Made by a program: the position numbers and the translations under genes. A stretch of 64,000 bases of DNA from Panaeolus papilionaceus (lineage: Eukaryota > Basidiomycota > Agaricomycetes > Agaricales), in assembly GCA_015501605.1 (NCBI GenBank), contig JADNRZ010000045.1, positions 62,001 to 126,000 on the forward strand, written 5' to 3'. Below the pieces are notes generated by a model. The model saw nothing but the letters and a program-made list of their open reading frames with translations. It was not told where the DNA came from and searched no databases. Shown in pieces: positions 1 through 11,545 of the stretch (position 1 is its first letter; each line of letters starts with the position of its first letter).

Positions 1-25
1 AACGAGACGATGTAGGAAGACGCAC

Positions 26-828
26 GACAAACTCTCCATGCTCAGCATATGAGAAGCCGACACCGACAGGTTGGTCGATGAAGAAGATGTTCGCGTTCGT
101 GTTCCATGACTCAAAGTGTTGTTTGGGGCCATCTTCGTCGAGGACGCGACATGGTCCTGCGTGATCATGAGCTCACAAAGGCGGCATGAAGTGAGGAGTT
201 CCCCACCTAGTTCCATGAATAAACCGAGGGAAGAGGAGCAGCCGGGACCTGTTGATAAATGAGAAAGTGTCAGTAGAGAGCAGAAAAGGTGCCGAGTAGG
301 GATAAATATGGATTCGGGGGGCAGGATGGTGGAGAGGATGAACAAAGTCTGGATGAGGTATGGAACGGGAAAGCAAAAGCCCACCTCCATTCGTCCAAAA
401 TATAACGTCATCCTTTGCAGGATTGCTCCTACTTTCGAAGAAATAGAAAAACAAGTGCCGTGCTTCAATATCGATATAACCCGTATACGAGCTAGATATG
501 ACGAAAAAGATTGGTTTCACATTCATACACAAGAAACAGAGAAATATGGAGAAACCTACTTCACAGCCGGATCGCAAAAGTTTCCCTTCTTAATCCTCAC
601 TTGGTACTTTTTGAACGCAGGATGCCGAAGAATCGTAAACCCTCCTTCAGCGAGAGAAGACAGATTCCCCAGCGGTGCTTGTGGGGTCGCCATTCCTCCA
701 TTAGTCACCACTGGAAGCTGCGATCCATCACCGTCATAGCCAAAGTTGAAGTCGAATCCTCTGACGCTCTGGATACCCAATGCTGCGAGGCAAGTTAAGA
801 CGGGCCAGGCGAGGCGGACGTTGACCAT
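26..828 (-). CDS. Secreted serine carboxypeptidase (peptidase family S10), 5' part only
   Basis: Family S10 peptidases remove C-terminal residues from proteins, typically after secretion or in the vacuole. Four exons are readable: complement of 560-828, 385-491, 207-248 and 26-156. All introns are GT-AG and all phases agree. The protein opens with a hydrophobic signal peptide (about residues 1-24), then an S10 N-terminal stretch with EGGFTILRHPAF and a TGYIDIEARHLFFYFFESR block. After splicing it shows the substrate-binding motif WTNGGPGCSSSLG, then ELGPCRV and NIFFIDQPVGVGFSY. The catalytic Ser (GESY), Asp and His regions lie beyond the left edge, so the gene is partial and activity cannot be judged. 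The start at 828 is the only ATG before the signal peptide. Family assignment is secure. Confidence 0.93.
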
Positions 829-2870
829 CCTGGCTGAATCAATTTAACGAGATGGTGGTGAGAGGAAAGAAAGGGACGGGAACGTAAGCGAGGTGGAACC
901 CTGCAATGAAGTTGAAGTCTTATAGGGTTATGTCCGGAAACGAGCCGCGACGTTTTGTCGCACGCGGGTGGCAGTGGTGAGATGATGGATTCTAAAATAA
1001 GAATAAGCCTTCACAGAGCGGCGCGTTGCATATGACTGTTGTGTGTCTATCCCATACATGATAAATATAACTGTGACTGATAAAAGTGAGCACGCTGAAG
1101 ATATCATACGTAGAGAGTGTGATGAAGTCGTGTAAGAACCCCTACCGCATCCCGCTGTCCCAGCCAGCTCTTGATCTCAATGAATTTCCAGTGAGCTACC
1201 CCTCACAATAGGACTCAAACGAGATGCATGTCATGCACTTCGCTTTATCGCTCCAGATATGTCGTCATGTCGATGTTGGTCGTGTTTCTCCAACCTCTAA
1301 GGACCGCGGACGTTCCTCGTCTGCCACTCTTCGATCCCTCCATTCACCTGAACCGCATATGTCATCCCTCGTCTTCCCCCACCCGAATCCACCTCCTTCC
1401 GCACCTTCACTCTCGGAGCACTCTCCAATTGCCTCCCCCGTCGATGGTTCCCTGCCGACACGATATCCGTATTCGATGCATCATGGGGTATTCTTTTTGT
1501 ATTTACCACCACCAGCGGAACGCAACTAGATGATAAAATATACGATTTAACCAGGGCAATACTTCACGAAGAATGAGCGGCAGAATCCCAATCAGCACCA
1601 GTCTCAACCCGTTTCAGAACCGCAGAGACGACATTCTACCACATACTCATCGACCCGATGCTCCGACATTTCAAAGATCGCCCTCCTCATTCGTATTGAA
1701 GTATGGAGCGCGGAATAATCTTTACGGAGGTCGGGAAGGTGTTATATCGAGAATGCCGTCAGGCGGTATATATGTAAGAACGATAGTGATGATGCGACGA
1801 GTTAAATGGGATAGGGAGAATGAAGTCAAAGCAGGGTAGAAACACACCCCAGCCATAGTACACTATGACCATCCATCCATCCAATTCGAACAAAAAAACT
1901 GTGAGAAAACGACACTAGCACTGAGATCACACCGCTTGGGTCTAACATTTTGCCTGAACACAGCGCCCTGTCCTGGATCATAGGTGAAGCCAGAAAAACA
2001 GACAACTCTGGATTATAGCGAAAGACTGCGGCGGTGTGATGTATCAGGTCTCTGCGCATCGGTGGTAGACACACAACATCATATCGACTATGAGGAAAAA
2101 GAGGGATGAATGCTGAGGTTTGAGTAGAAGAAGGAACGAGGACGCAAGAGCACAAAGACGTCCAGGGTGCAGCGAAGGAGATCATAGTGACGAGAACCGG
2201 GGTAGGGAAGAAGAGAAGGAAGTGATAAACGTTAAACCCCAAAACAACCATCCTCAACCCTTTTTTTGGGCCTCCAATCAAGTAAATCCATCCTAACACG
2301 CCCATCAAGAAATTGCTCAGTGTCAGTGCACATGCAAGAGTCCTGCGATGTGTTGATCATAAGCACCATAGCAATCCGGTTTTAACTATCGTGGCGCGAA
2401 GACTCAGTTTAGAATTGGAGTGGTCTGAGATGGTGAGGATGGGCGAGATGATGGTGATCATGGTGGTACGAGTTCAAAACGAATATCTCGTCGTGCGTGG
2501 GAAATGAGGTGATGAGAACGAGAAAGACCGTCGTCACCCGTCACTTTTCTGATGCGCCGTATGCCTTCGTCTTACATGACATCAGTTCCGATGGCGGACC
2601 AACAGAAGCACGTCAAATGCGACGTTTGGACCAATTCACCGAAATCCACATCGAAATCCAATCGATGTGCCTTTCGTTGCTTGTTGCATTGACCAGCACC
2701 CGCCCTCAATCGATGAAACAATTGGATGAAATGATCGAGTAATTAATTGATTGAGTACCTGAAGGTCCTTCACAATTAAATTAACGTCTCCCTGCAAAGT
2801 GGTCCTTGCGCACAATTAAGCCTCATTTCTTTTTGTTCTCCCCAGTGTATGACCACAACCTCAAGCCTGA
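829..2870. other. Intergenic, no supported gene
   Basis: The first part is the promoter side of the carboxypeptidase gene. Several short open frames occur on both strands, for instance a 160-codon minus frame at 1826-2308, but none has recognisable domains, splice signals that extend it, or a convincing composition. I see no repeat structure or RNA gene. Confidence 0.4.
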
Positions 2871-3620
2871 ATCATATAAATACACCCACAGAAATTACAC
2901 CAATCCCCATCTCAACGTTCTCATACCACACCGTGCATCCCAAACCAAAACCCCCTCACTGCTCCTCACAATCTTCCATTCTCGCGATGTTCAAGAACAT
3001 CAAATCCCGGACGAAGATCCCGCGACATTCGCATTGACCGAGGAAGGTTATCCGGTCAACATCCGACGACAGCCTTCCGATTTCCATAACCTCACATCGG
3101 TAGCGTCGTCGTCATTTTTGGGCTGTGGGTGGTGCTCGACGAGGGAAAACCCCACAACCCGTCCATGGACACGGTCATCTATAACGACACCCGCGATTGG
3201 CCTGTCGATACCCTGCGTGTGCTACCTCTGTAGCCTGCGTGCGCTACCTCTGTACCCTCCAGTTCCTCGTCCCACAGTCCATTACGAACCTCCTGCACCC
3301 CTCATGTCCGTTCATATGCACCATCATGTTCTTGCTGCGCGATTTTTCAATCGACATAATTCCGTTTATGGTGTTCATCCCATTCCCTACTCACACTCTC
3401 TGACTCTCAGAGCCCAACAAACTACGCGCTGGGGGGGGAGCCGGCCTACTTTGATACGGTAGAGGCTTACGCTCTCTCTCCTTGGGGTTTGTCGCATCCG
3501 CACTAGTCGGTGTGTAAGTGAGACGCTGTGTAGACCCCGAGTGTATCACATTGTAAAGGATATTTTAATGGGTAGGAAGCGTAATTCGAAGGTTTATTCA
3601 ATCTCCTAATTGTAATTCAT
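2871..3620 (+). other. Degenerate gene-like unit A (TATA at its start, dispersed motif at its end)
   Basis: A TATAAATAC box near 2877 is followed by a pyrimidine-rich leader and an ATG at 2989 after TTCCATTCTCGCG. The unit ends with the dispersed TTCAATCTCCTAATT motif. Unit B at 16884-17610 has the same architecture (TATAAATAC box, TTCCATTCTCCCG-ATG leader, same end motif) and similar length. No frame stays open across unit A. Short coding-like stretches, such as one around 3110-3230 reading VIYNDTRDWPVDTL, sit in different frames. My reading is two decayed members of one small gene family of unknown function. Confidence 0.35.
3591..3620 (+). repeat. Dispersed 3' motif, copy 1
   Basis: Contains TTCAATCTCCTAATTGTAAT. 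Five related copies occur at about 9432, 15141, 16321, 17531 and 17583, all on the + strand. Confidence 0.6.
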
Positions 3621-3902
3621 AGAGTTTATTTTTCATATATTTTGTTGGAATACTATCATAATTGTGTTTCACGTCTCCGATATGTCGATAAAGTAAGGTT
3701 TTAGTCATGACTATGAGTAGTGAGTACGCGAACGAGCATCGCTTTGGGAAGGGACCGTGCGATTTTCGCCGCAGCCGTGGCGACGTCCCTTGTGTAATGA
3801 CGAGGTCTGGATAGTAAACAATAGTAGTGCAAGCACCTCAAAGGGCGCTTGCTTCGACATGTTGCCATCAGAGATCATCGATAGACACCTGAGCGACGTC
3901 GA

Positions 3903-3988
3903 CGTTTAACAATACTAGTTGCAGAGGCTCCTCGTTCATGAGCTCAGAGAGGCGTTGCTGATTCAATGTCTCTTTCTTTCGATTAGAC
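3903..3988 (+). repeat. About 85-bp repeat shared with 8828-8906
   Basis: The stretch from CAATACTAGTTGCAGAG to TCTCTTTCTTTCGATTA is nearly the same as the sequence just after the stop codon of the first G-protein gene. It suggests a local duplication that left a fragment here. Confidence 0.75.
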
Positions 3989-4196
3989 AGTATTGGGCCC
4001 CTCAGAGCCGCCAGCGGTACTCAAACAGGTTCTCGCCATGTCGTTAGCATGATTGCTGATGAGGAATCCGTAAGTATTTATAGATATGTAGAACGGAGAC
4101 ACGAGCTGATTAAGGTCTACACGGCTTACAATGAACAGGAACAGATGCCTCCCTCGGAGAAGGTAAACCGAGATTTCACTGCAGGGATGATATAGT
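3985..4196 (+). pseudogene. Possible C-terminal coding fragment, unknown
   Basis: An open frame without a clear start runs from about 3985 to the TAG at 4194-4196. It includes RYVERRHELIKVYTAYNEQ and has a coding-like composition. It directly precedes the target duplication of the transposon starting at 4205. I do not recognise the family. It could be the tail of a gene whose upstream part was lost. Confidence 0.3.
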
Positions 4197-4414
4197 TCTG
4201 AATCAGGACCCCGGAGATCTCACCAGGAACCTTGATACTAAACCTGACAAATTTTCGATTTTTGGGCGTTTTTAGTTGATACCAAAACGGACATTTGACA
4301 AAATTTTGAGGGATTTACTTTATACTGAAAACGGACATAAGGCGGGTTTGACGACCGAAGTAGATCCCAAACCGGACATGGTGGGGGGGGGAAATTGTGT
4401 CAGGTTGGGTCTTA

Positions 4415-4630
4415 CAGTGCTTTGCATAATAAACTGCCAACACGAATTCGTGTAAGCTTTGTTTGTTTGGTTAAATGTGACCCACCAGTCACGTCGGCAC
4501 GATGCCGGGGGTTGATCATACTGGACTAGACTCACCAAATCAGGGGGACGCTTGTCACAAACGCGACTGTACAAACAATGACAAACAACTTCTCCGAAAA
4601 TCGGTTGGCAGTTTATTATGCAAGGCACTG
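4415..4630. mobile_element. 216-bp TA-flanked MITE
   Basis: TIRs of 27 bp (CAGTGCTTTGCATAATAAAC and its complement, one mismatch) are bounded by TA at 4413-4414 and 4631-4632, as in Tc1/mariner-type MITEs. It is non-coding and nested in the element at 4205-6342. Confidence 0.82.
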
Positions 4631-5031
4631 TAGCCCGAGCTGACTGGGATGATCTGGCCCTAGATTGATGACCATTTGTGTATGATTTTGTCCCAAAGTG
4701 AATGATTCAGCAGGAATAATGCTATTTGGATATGTCAAAATCTCCAGCCATCACCAAGAGTCACCAAGCTTGATATTAGTGCTTCGAGTGGTTAGGAGCA
4801 TCATGGGGGCATTAATGATGAGCTACAGATAGCGCGGACCAGCGTTTGGGACAGTTTTTGTGAGGGGAATCGCAAGTACTCGACACCCACGTCCCATCCA
4901 TCTTGTCATAGTCGCTTGAATTTACATGGACATTATACTCTCATCAGACGCAGAAGGAGGCTCGAGAAATGCATAAACAATGCCATTGTTCTTTATAACC
5001 GTCGCAAGAAAGAGGATAATAATGAAGATTA

Positions 5032-6007
5032 CAGTGTCCCACCGTCATATGATACACCAAATAATTAAATTTAAATTTTTCGAACGACGTACAAACATAT
5101 ATTAAAAAAACAAAGAGGAAACGAAAAATACAAGTGCTACAAGTGTCTTTATAAAAAAACTAAGAAAAATACTGCGAATTGAGGTCAGGAGGAGGCAAAA
5201 GGCGTTGGGGGGGCATATGATGGCAATCACTATGCTATGATACACCAGGTAAATGGAAACCCAGTGAGTCAATCACTCTCCCCTCTCCTTCTCCTGCAGC
5301 ACCTTGCCTTGAAGAACTCATTGTGCAACCCAGTTCCGGAGCATAGTGTGAGAAATCGGAATACTTAGACCAGTTTCGACAAGAAATTCCTTTTGGACAA
5401 CATCACAAACCGTGCAGTAGCCCATAGGAGGAGGGCAATATTTGATGCACATGCTCTGTTTCTGCTCTGCTTTATAGAGCAGTATGGCACAATTCATGAG
5501 AAGATCATGAAGCTCATTAGAAGATAGATGTGTATAGGGTGAGGGGATGCATTTTTGACTGGGAGGCATCATGCCTATGTACATAGTATTGACAATGTAT
5601 TTATACACAGTTCTTTCCTATGTACTAAAAATAACACCCATTTGTTACGGATATAACATGTCATCCAGTACGCTTTGGAGCATGAAATTACATTCAATTG
5701 AGAGCTCTCATTTATAGCTTTCAATTGGTATATAGAGCGTAGCACATTGTGAAGTACCCTTTCTTCAGCAGAGGAAAACATTTTCAAAATGCTCGAAAAG
5801 GTCACCTGAACTGAGCATCATATGCTCTTTATCTCACCACAGCAGAGCTATCTGACCTCCCTTAAAGCATATTTATATTGACACTATCTATACATACAAA
5901 ACGCATGCTCATGTGTATTTGCGCGCTCCGGAATGCGGATGCGCGTCGGTGTTTAATGTCGATGTGTATCACAGCATAGTGGTGTATCATATGACGGTGG
6001 GACACTG
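5032..6007 (-). mobile_element. 976-bp Tc1/mariner-like element, copy 1
   Basis: The element starts CAGTGTCCCACCGTCATATG and ends with the complement. The TIR is 28 bp, with TA on both sides (5030-5031 and 6008-6009). A second inverted motif, ACTATGCTRTGATACACC, lies both next to a TIR and about 200 bp inside the other end. On the minus strand it encodes two overlapping frames of 76 and 96 codons (5575-5805 and 5318-5608). The second ends in a stretch that might be a helix-turn-helix remnant. No DDE domain is present, so it is probably a deletion derivative moved in trans. It is almost identical to copy 2 in opposite orientation. Confidence 0.85.
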
Positions 6008-6367
6008 TAAATACAAATTGTATGCTAATCCGAGACATCACACGGCGCAGTGACCTCTAATATAGTGATACACTCATCCATACTATGTAATTAGAGTTAC
6101 TTTCATACAATTTTGGTATTCTGGAATGCTACATTAAGAGAAAAGGGCCTGAAAACGAAGAAAAGAAGAAAAAATCCAGGAAAATAGTTTCAGGGAAGCT
6201 AGATATGCGAAACCGGACATTGGCGACCGCCTCCCTGAGTTAGCAGATACAAACCGGGAATGACGTCATTTCGAAACCGGACATTTGGGTGGGCAAAGGC
6301 CGATTTTAGTATCAAGGTTCCTGGTGAGATCTCCGGGGTCCTTCTGAATCCCCAATATTTGTATCTA

Positions 6368-7343
6368 CAGTGTCCCACCGTCATATGATACACCACTATG
6401 CTGTGATACACATCGACATTAAACACCGACGCGCATCCGCATTCCGGAGCGCGCAAATACACATGAGCATGCGTTTTGTATGTATAGATAGTGTCAATAT
6501 AAATATGCTTTAAGGGAGGTCAGATAGCTCTGCTGTGGTGAGATAAAGAGCATATGATGCTCAGTTCAGGTGACCTTTTCGAGCATTTTGAAAATGTTTT
6601 CCTCTGCTGAAGAAAGGGTACTTCACAATGTGCTACGCTCTATATACCAATTGAAAGCTATAAATGAGAGCTCTCAATTGAATGTAATTTCATGCTCCAA
6701 AGCGTACTGGATGACATGTTATATCCGTAACAAATGGGTGTTATTTTTAGTACATAGGAAAGAACTGTGTATAAATACATTGTCAATACTATGTACATAG
6801 GCATGATGCCTCCCAGTCAAAAATGCATCCCCTCACCCTATACACATCTATCTTCTAATGAGCTTCATGATCTTCTCATGAATTGTGCCATACTGCTCTA
6901 TAAAGCAGAGCAGAAACAGAGCATGTGCATCAAATATTGCCCTCCTCCTATGGGCTACTGCACGGTTTGTGATGTTGTCCAAAAGGAATTTCTTGTCGAA
7001 ACTGGTCTAAGTATTCCGATTTCTCACACTATGCTCCGGAACTGGGTTGCACAATGAGTTCTTCAAGGCAAGGTGCTGCAGGAGAAGGAGAGGGGAGAGT
7101 GATTGACTCACTGGGTTTCCATTTACCTGGTGTATCATAGCATAGTGATTGCCATCATATGCCCCCCCAACGCCTTTTGCCTCCTCCTGACCTCAATTCG
7201 CAGTATTTTTCTTAGTTTTTTTATAAAGACACTTGTAGCACTTGTATTTTTCGTTTCCTCTTTGTTTTTTTAATATATGTTTGTACGTCATTCGAAAAAT
7301 TTAAATTTAATTATTTGGTGTATCATATGACGGTGGGACACTG
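6368..7343 (+). mobile_element. 976-bp Tc1/mariner-like element, copy 2 (inverted)
   Basis: Same length and TIRs as copy 1, with its own TA flanks (6366-6367 and 7344-7345), so it is an independent insertion rather than an arm of one palindrome. Its two frames (6570-6800 and 6767-7057) give proteins identical to those of copy 1. I found one base difference, near 5086 versus 7289. The two copies form a large inverted repeat with a spacer of about 360 bp. Copy 2 ends 164 bp before the proposed start of the first G-protein gene. Confidence 0.85.
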
Positions 7344-7507
7344 TATACATATCGTAATGTCTCCGGCCTTACGATCCGATGTAATAAGCCTCAAGGCAAG
7401 GAGGCTGTGCACCTGCTATCGAGCCCTATGATCAGATTACACAGGTCTTTTGTTCGCAAACACCATTTTTGAAGATTCCCATGATCATCGCAACATACAA
7501 CTCTTCA

Positions 7508-8811
7508 ATGTCTACACTCAAAGGCATGATAGTAAAAGGGCCTGTGCATCTGCGCCCTGTTGGTCCGGATGAACAGCTACCCACCTGGTGTTGGATGATC
7601 TTGTAATATTTTCTTCCAACTTGATTCTCTTGTGGCAACCGTCACTAAACATCCTTCAAATTTTCCAGAATGCTCGGTGAGACTGGAGTAGGGAAAAGCA
7701 ATGTAAGACGTTTCACAAATGATGTGGTAGGATCTTCTCCTGAATATGATCGTGACTAACTGGAGTCTTCCTTCTCTCCAGTTCCTCGAAACTCTTCACG
7801 GTGATAAATCATTCGGCATTTCTGGAGATCAGCTTGAGGCGGTTACACAGAAGGTGACTGCATATGAGCTGATGAATGCCCGGTGCAAGCCACGATTTGG
7901 CATATTGGATGCTTTGGCTCTCCCTGTTTTTCTGGTCGACACGCCGGGTTTCAGTGATTCTCACACTTCCGAATTAAAAGTTATCAAAATGATCCAGGAA
8001 TGGCTCAGCAAAGAGTGAGCTGACCTATAGTCCACGATACAGTCGCGTACCACTCACTTTACTTCATAGTCGCAAGCCAGATGACATGCGCGTCGTAGAC
8101 CGTGTCTGGTACTTTCAGCGAATAACAGACAAGCGCCTTAGTGGTTCGCAGATCAAGATCTCCAAGCTCATCAAAGCCCTATTGGGATCGGGCAAAATGT
8201 TTGATGCCTATGTCATTACCACAATGTGGGACACGATGTGGACTTCCTTGCAGATATCTCAGGCGGAAGCACGATTCCAGGAGTTAACGTCAAAATATTG
8301 GAAGGTATTATCCCACCGGAATTAGTTACATGTCGATTCTTATTTACATAACCCCTTGTTCTAGGCACCCTCCTTGGGCCTGAAGTTTTATAACACGCAG
8401 GAGTCGGCATTGGAGCTAGTGGGAACACGCGCAGCGCGTGTTATGTCAGAGGAAGTCCTGAGTGTCGTGAATGTCCCCCCAATCACATACGGCGTCGTCG
8501 GTATTCCATCCAAGCATCAGATCGAATTTTCCCGTCAGCTTTACGAACTCGTCATGGGTCGCATTGAGCGTCTGGTGCAGCGTACACGCATTTTGGATGA
8601 CGAACTTGCAGAACCAGACGTCACTTGTGACGGCGAGCTTACGTCTAGACTCAGGGGGGAGATGGTCGATATCAGTGAACTAATGGCCGTTCTGGAGAAA
8701 GAAAAGGATGAATTGTATCCAGCAGCTTTCATGGACTTCGAAAAGAAGAGGGGTTTTAGAGACAGACTTTCTGCCCGTTGGAACCAGGTTATGGGGAAGA
8801 GTGGCGACTGA
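7508..8811 (+). CDS. AIG1-like P-loop G-domain protein 1
   Basis: Five exons in phase give 347 residues: 7508-7602, 7669-7702, 7782-8014, 8070-8304 and 8365-8811. The P-loop is LGETGVGKSN (G1) and the Walker B/G3 is VFLVDTPGFSD. A TTMWD stretch sits where fungal members of this class carry the G4 region instead of the usual NKxD. The C-terminal third (about residues 200-347) is helical and charged, and ends MGKSGD. The class is predicted to bind GTP; its cellular role in mushrooms is not known. The first exon is an inference from phase; a shorter start at 7670 is possible but would leave nothing before the P-loop. Gene 2 follows in the same orientation. Confidence 0.78.
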
Positions 8812-8827
8812 TCACGTATGTACGACA

Positions 8828-8906
8828 ATACTAGTTGCAGAGCTCCTCGTTCCTGAGCGCAGAGAGGCGCTGCTGCTTCAATGTCTCTTTCTTTCGATTA
8901 TAGCAC
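8828..8906 (+). repeat. Repeat shared with 3903-3988
   Basis: Lies directly downstream of the first G-protein stop codon. See the partner copy for the shared sequence. Confidence 0.75.
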
Positions 8907-9948
8907 TCAGTGTGGTCTTCTCAGGTCCCACTGGTCTTCCAACTTGCGAACATTCGATTCATTAAAAAGACCACGACAAGAGATTGCATGATGCGTCTAC
9001 GACCGTGTTACACGCAAGAGGCATGGAGGAATCGCGGTGGACGGCACAAGGTTCCCCACCTTCCTTCGCCATAATAAGTACTCATAATGCCCAATGCCAA
9101 CCCGTCCTATGCACGGATGAGCTCGAAGTAGACTACAGTACAAAGTTGGAAGAAGGGGTGGTGATCAATGAGGTAGCATCATCGACCACTGGTGGAGGAG
9201 GAAGCTTCCCTTGCGTTGTGTTTCTCTCACCACCGTTGACTATGCGTCACCCGCCTCTCCCCAGAACTCGACATTCCCCCTCGTGCTCCACAACTTACTC
9301 GGCTTTCCCTCCTCTGACCACAGGTCTACGCGAGTTCTCAGTCCCACAATGTTAACATAGATCACTCAGCTACAATTCGCGTCTATGCATTGGATAAGAC
9401 TAGATTATCGCCATTTAGAGCTCGGTTTTCGTTTTTGGTTCGTTCAATCTCCTAATTATAATACATATATTTTGGTGTTTCGAAGTTTTATAAATACATA
9501 AAGAACCTTTGAAAGAATTGAAACGAGTGATATGCCTTGAGTATAAGAATTGAGTTAAGCCACGTAGAGTAATCGCTTCGTTAGGACAAACAATAAATGA
9601 ACGAATGAACGATTTGTAATTGTCTCACGTCTGATGCAGAATGCTCAGGACGTTCGCACTCGTGAAGTAACCTCACTGGACGCATTAAGCCATTGTAGAG
9701 AACCAAACCAAGTAATGTTCAAGTTGGTGACTCGAGTCGAGTCACATGTCGCCCGCGTACCACCTTACCGTTGAAGCTGGCCGAGTGATAAATTAATTTG
9801 AAATATGAGATAATCAGGGACCCTTAGCCTCACAGTCTGACATGTGGCCCAGTCTGGACAACACGTTTCGCCTCAACGTTCACCAGCTGTCGTACCAACT
9901 TGCACCACCCAATACTCAAAGTCGATCCTTATCACCATTCGCGTTATC
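8907..9948. other. Intergenic between the two G-protein genes
   Basis: Holds a 123-codon + frame (8984-9355) without recognisable features, the dispersed TTCAATCTCCTAATT motif near 9441, and the promoter side of G-protein gene 2. Nothing else is supported. Confidence 0.4.
9432..9470 (+). repeat. Dispersed 3' motif, copy 2
   Basis: Reads TTTTTGGTTCGTTCAATCTC then CTAATTATAATA. About 70 bp downstream it shares GAAACGAGTGA with copies at 16321 and 17583. Confidence 0.6.
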
Positions 9949-11241
9949 ATGGAGAGTCCCACACTTACATGGCTGACGATCACTGGCGATGTTTCTGTCG
10001 AACCGGTGAAAACCCGCATACCCCGATTGCCCACACCATGTCTATCTCTGTACGTTAATCATAATACATGGTTGCGATCTGGATAGGTTTAAACTTATGG
10101 TTCGACATAGCATCATGGGACCGACAGGCGCCGGGAAAAGCTCCGTGAGTTTACGCGCAATTTATCTGAATGGTTCTTGATTCTTACATCTCATAGTTCA
10201 TCGAAGCCTTGGCAGGAGAGTCCCAGATGTTGTCTATCTCAAAAAATCAGCTCGCGGGATATACCCAAACCGTGAACGCCTATCGCCTTGTTAATGTTAA
10301 GAGCAAAAGCTTTATACAGCCCCGCGACGTGTATTTAATTGACACACCTGGATTTTCCAACTCCAAAATCTCGGAGGTGGAAATTATCAACACCATAAGA
10401 AAGTGGCTAGAGGATAATGAGTAAGTCATCATATTCTCAATTTTGATGACAGGCCAACGGGATCCATTTATTGTTTAGCTTTGGGCTTCTTCACATGGTT
10501 TTATTCTTGACCCCTATTACAGGAACTCGACTCCCCGGGAGCCGACGCAGGACCATGGAGATGCTCAAGCAGTTCCTTGTTGCGCCGCAGGGTAATATTG
10601 TTCCGGTCACATTTGTAACGACCATGTGGGACACACTGCATAACGAACAAATTCGACACCGCGCAGAATCAAATTATGCGCAGATGAGAGATGAAGTTTG
10701 CCCTGTATTTATCCAATTGCTATTTTCTCCCGAATATTTTACTTATATACTAATTAATTCTCCACAGCAGATGTTTGGGAGTACTAGAGTCTCTCTTACC
10801 CGATTTATGAACACCGCGAGTTCTGCACTTGAAGTGATCGATGTTGTCGGTCTCTATATTGATACATTCGTTCGTCCCACGACCTCAGCATCCGAGCATC
10901 TTTACCAAGACTTGCACGAGCGTATCGCGAATGCTCTGAGGGAGAAACAGATGATGGAGTGGGATCTCACTCAACCGGACGTACAAACTGACAGTGACCT
11001 CAAAACCATTCTAGAGAAGAACCGGCAGGAAAATCAAGATACTTTGACCAAGTTCATCGCGCAGTGGGTGGCCTTTGGATGCCCACCCAGTCATTGTGCC
11101 GAGGCCCATAAGGGCCTTCAGGGATTGATCGAAGATATGCAGCGTGCGTCCCAGCCGGTGCGCAGCAACACCTCTTGCATCCTGGTCGTGAAGAGGTTTT
11201 TTCTCCGCTTGACCCAGAAGACAAAGCGTCGCGAGAAATAG
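9949..11241 (+). CDS. AIG1-like P-loop G-domain protein 2
   Basis: Five exons in consistent phase give 357 residues: 9949-10049, 10087-10144, 10197-10420, 10479-10695 and 10768-11241. G1 is MGPTGAGKSS, G3 is VYLIDTPGFSN, then PITGTRLPGSRRR and VTTMWDT in the G4 position. It is clearly homologous to gene 1 but diverged, with a C-terminal extension ending in a basic tail (KTKRREK). The first intron is short (37 nt), so the N-terminus is the least certain part; the other junctions are good GT-AG sites. The two genes look like an old tandem duplication. A broken third copy lies at 27605-27770. Confidence 0.75.
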
Positions 11242-11545
11242 TGGAACAATAGGTCAAGCGTGCATGTTGTTTGATGGGTAGCATCGCTGATTCTTATGTC
11301 TAATTCTCCTATTTACCGCATTTTCTTCCATTGCTATCTCATTTTGCCTTCATCCACTTTAAACGAACCTCGAAACCCCAACACGGGGTCGGGCAATGCT
11401 ATGTGTCTCTGAGCTTTTAAGCGTCATTTGACGATTGATAATGATAGGCAATAGCAGCTTGGATGAACGAATGAGCATCGAAAGTTTCGGACATCGTTCT
11501 GGACGAATGGCCAAAAGGTCAGCGTTGTTAACAGTGCCTGCCCGT

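Larger units (their letters stand above)
4205..6342. mobile_element. Non-autonomous DNA transposon with 38-bp TIRs and 8-bp TSD
   Basis: Perfect 38-bp terminal inverted repeats begin AGGACCCCGGAGATCTCACC at 4205 and end with the complement at 6342. Both ends are flanked by TCTGAATC (4197-4204 and 6343-6350), an 8-bp target duplication. Subterminal copies of AAACCGGACAT or close variants recur in both arms. No transposase is encoded. An 8-bp duplication fits hAT or Kyakuja-Dileera-Zisupton elements; the longish TIR does not settle which. Two TA-flanked elements are nested inside (4415-4630 and 5032-6007), so the original element was roughly 0.9 kb. Confidence 0.85.

Noticed and set aside
1826..2308. 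160-codon minus frame as a gene
   Set aside because: No recognisable domain, splice context or promoter; composition not convincing.
5031..7344. A single giant palindromic transposon with 978-bp arms
   Set aside because: Each arm has complete TIRs and its own TA flanks, so these are two insertions. One copy also lies inside the 8-bp-TSD element and the other outside it.
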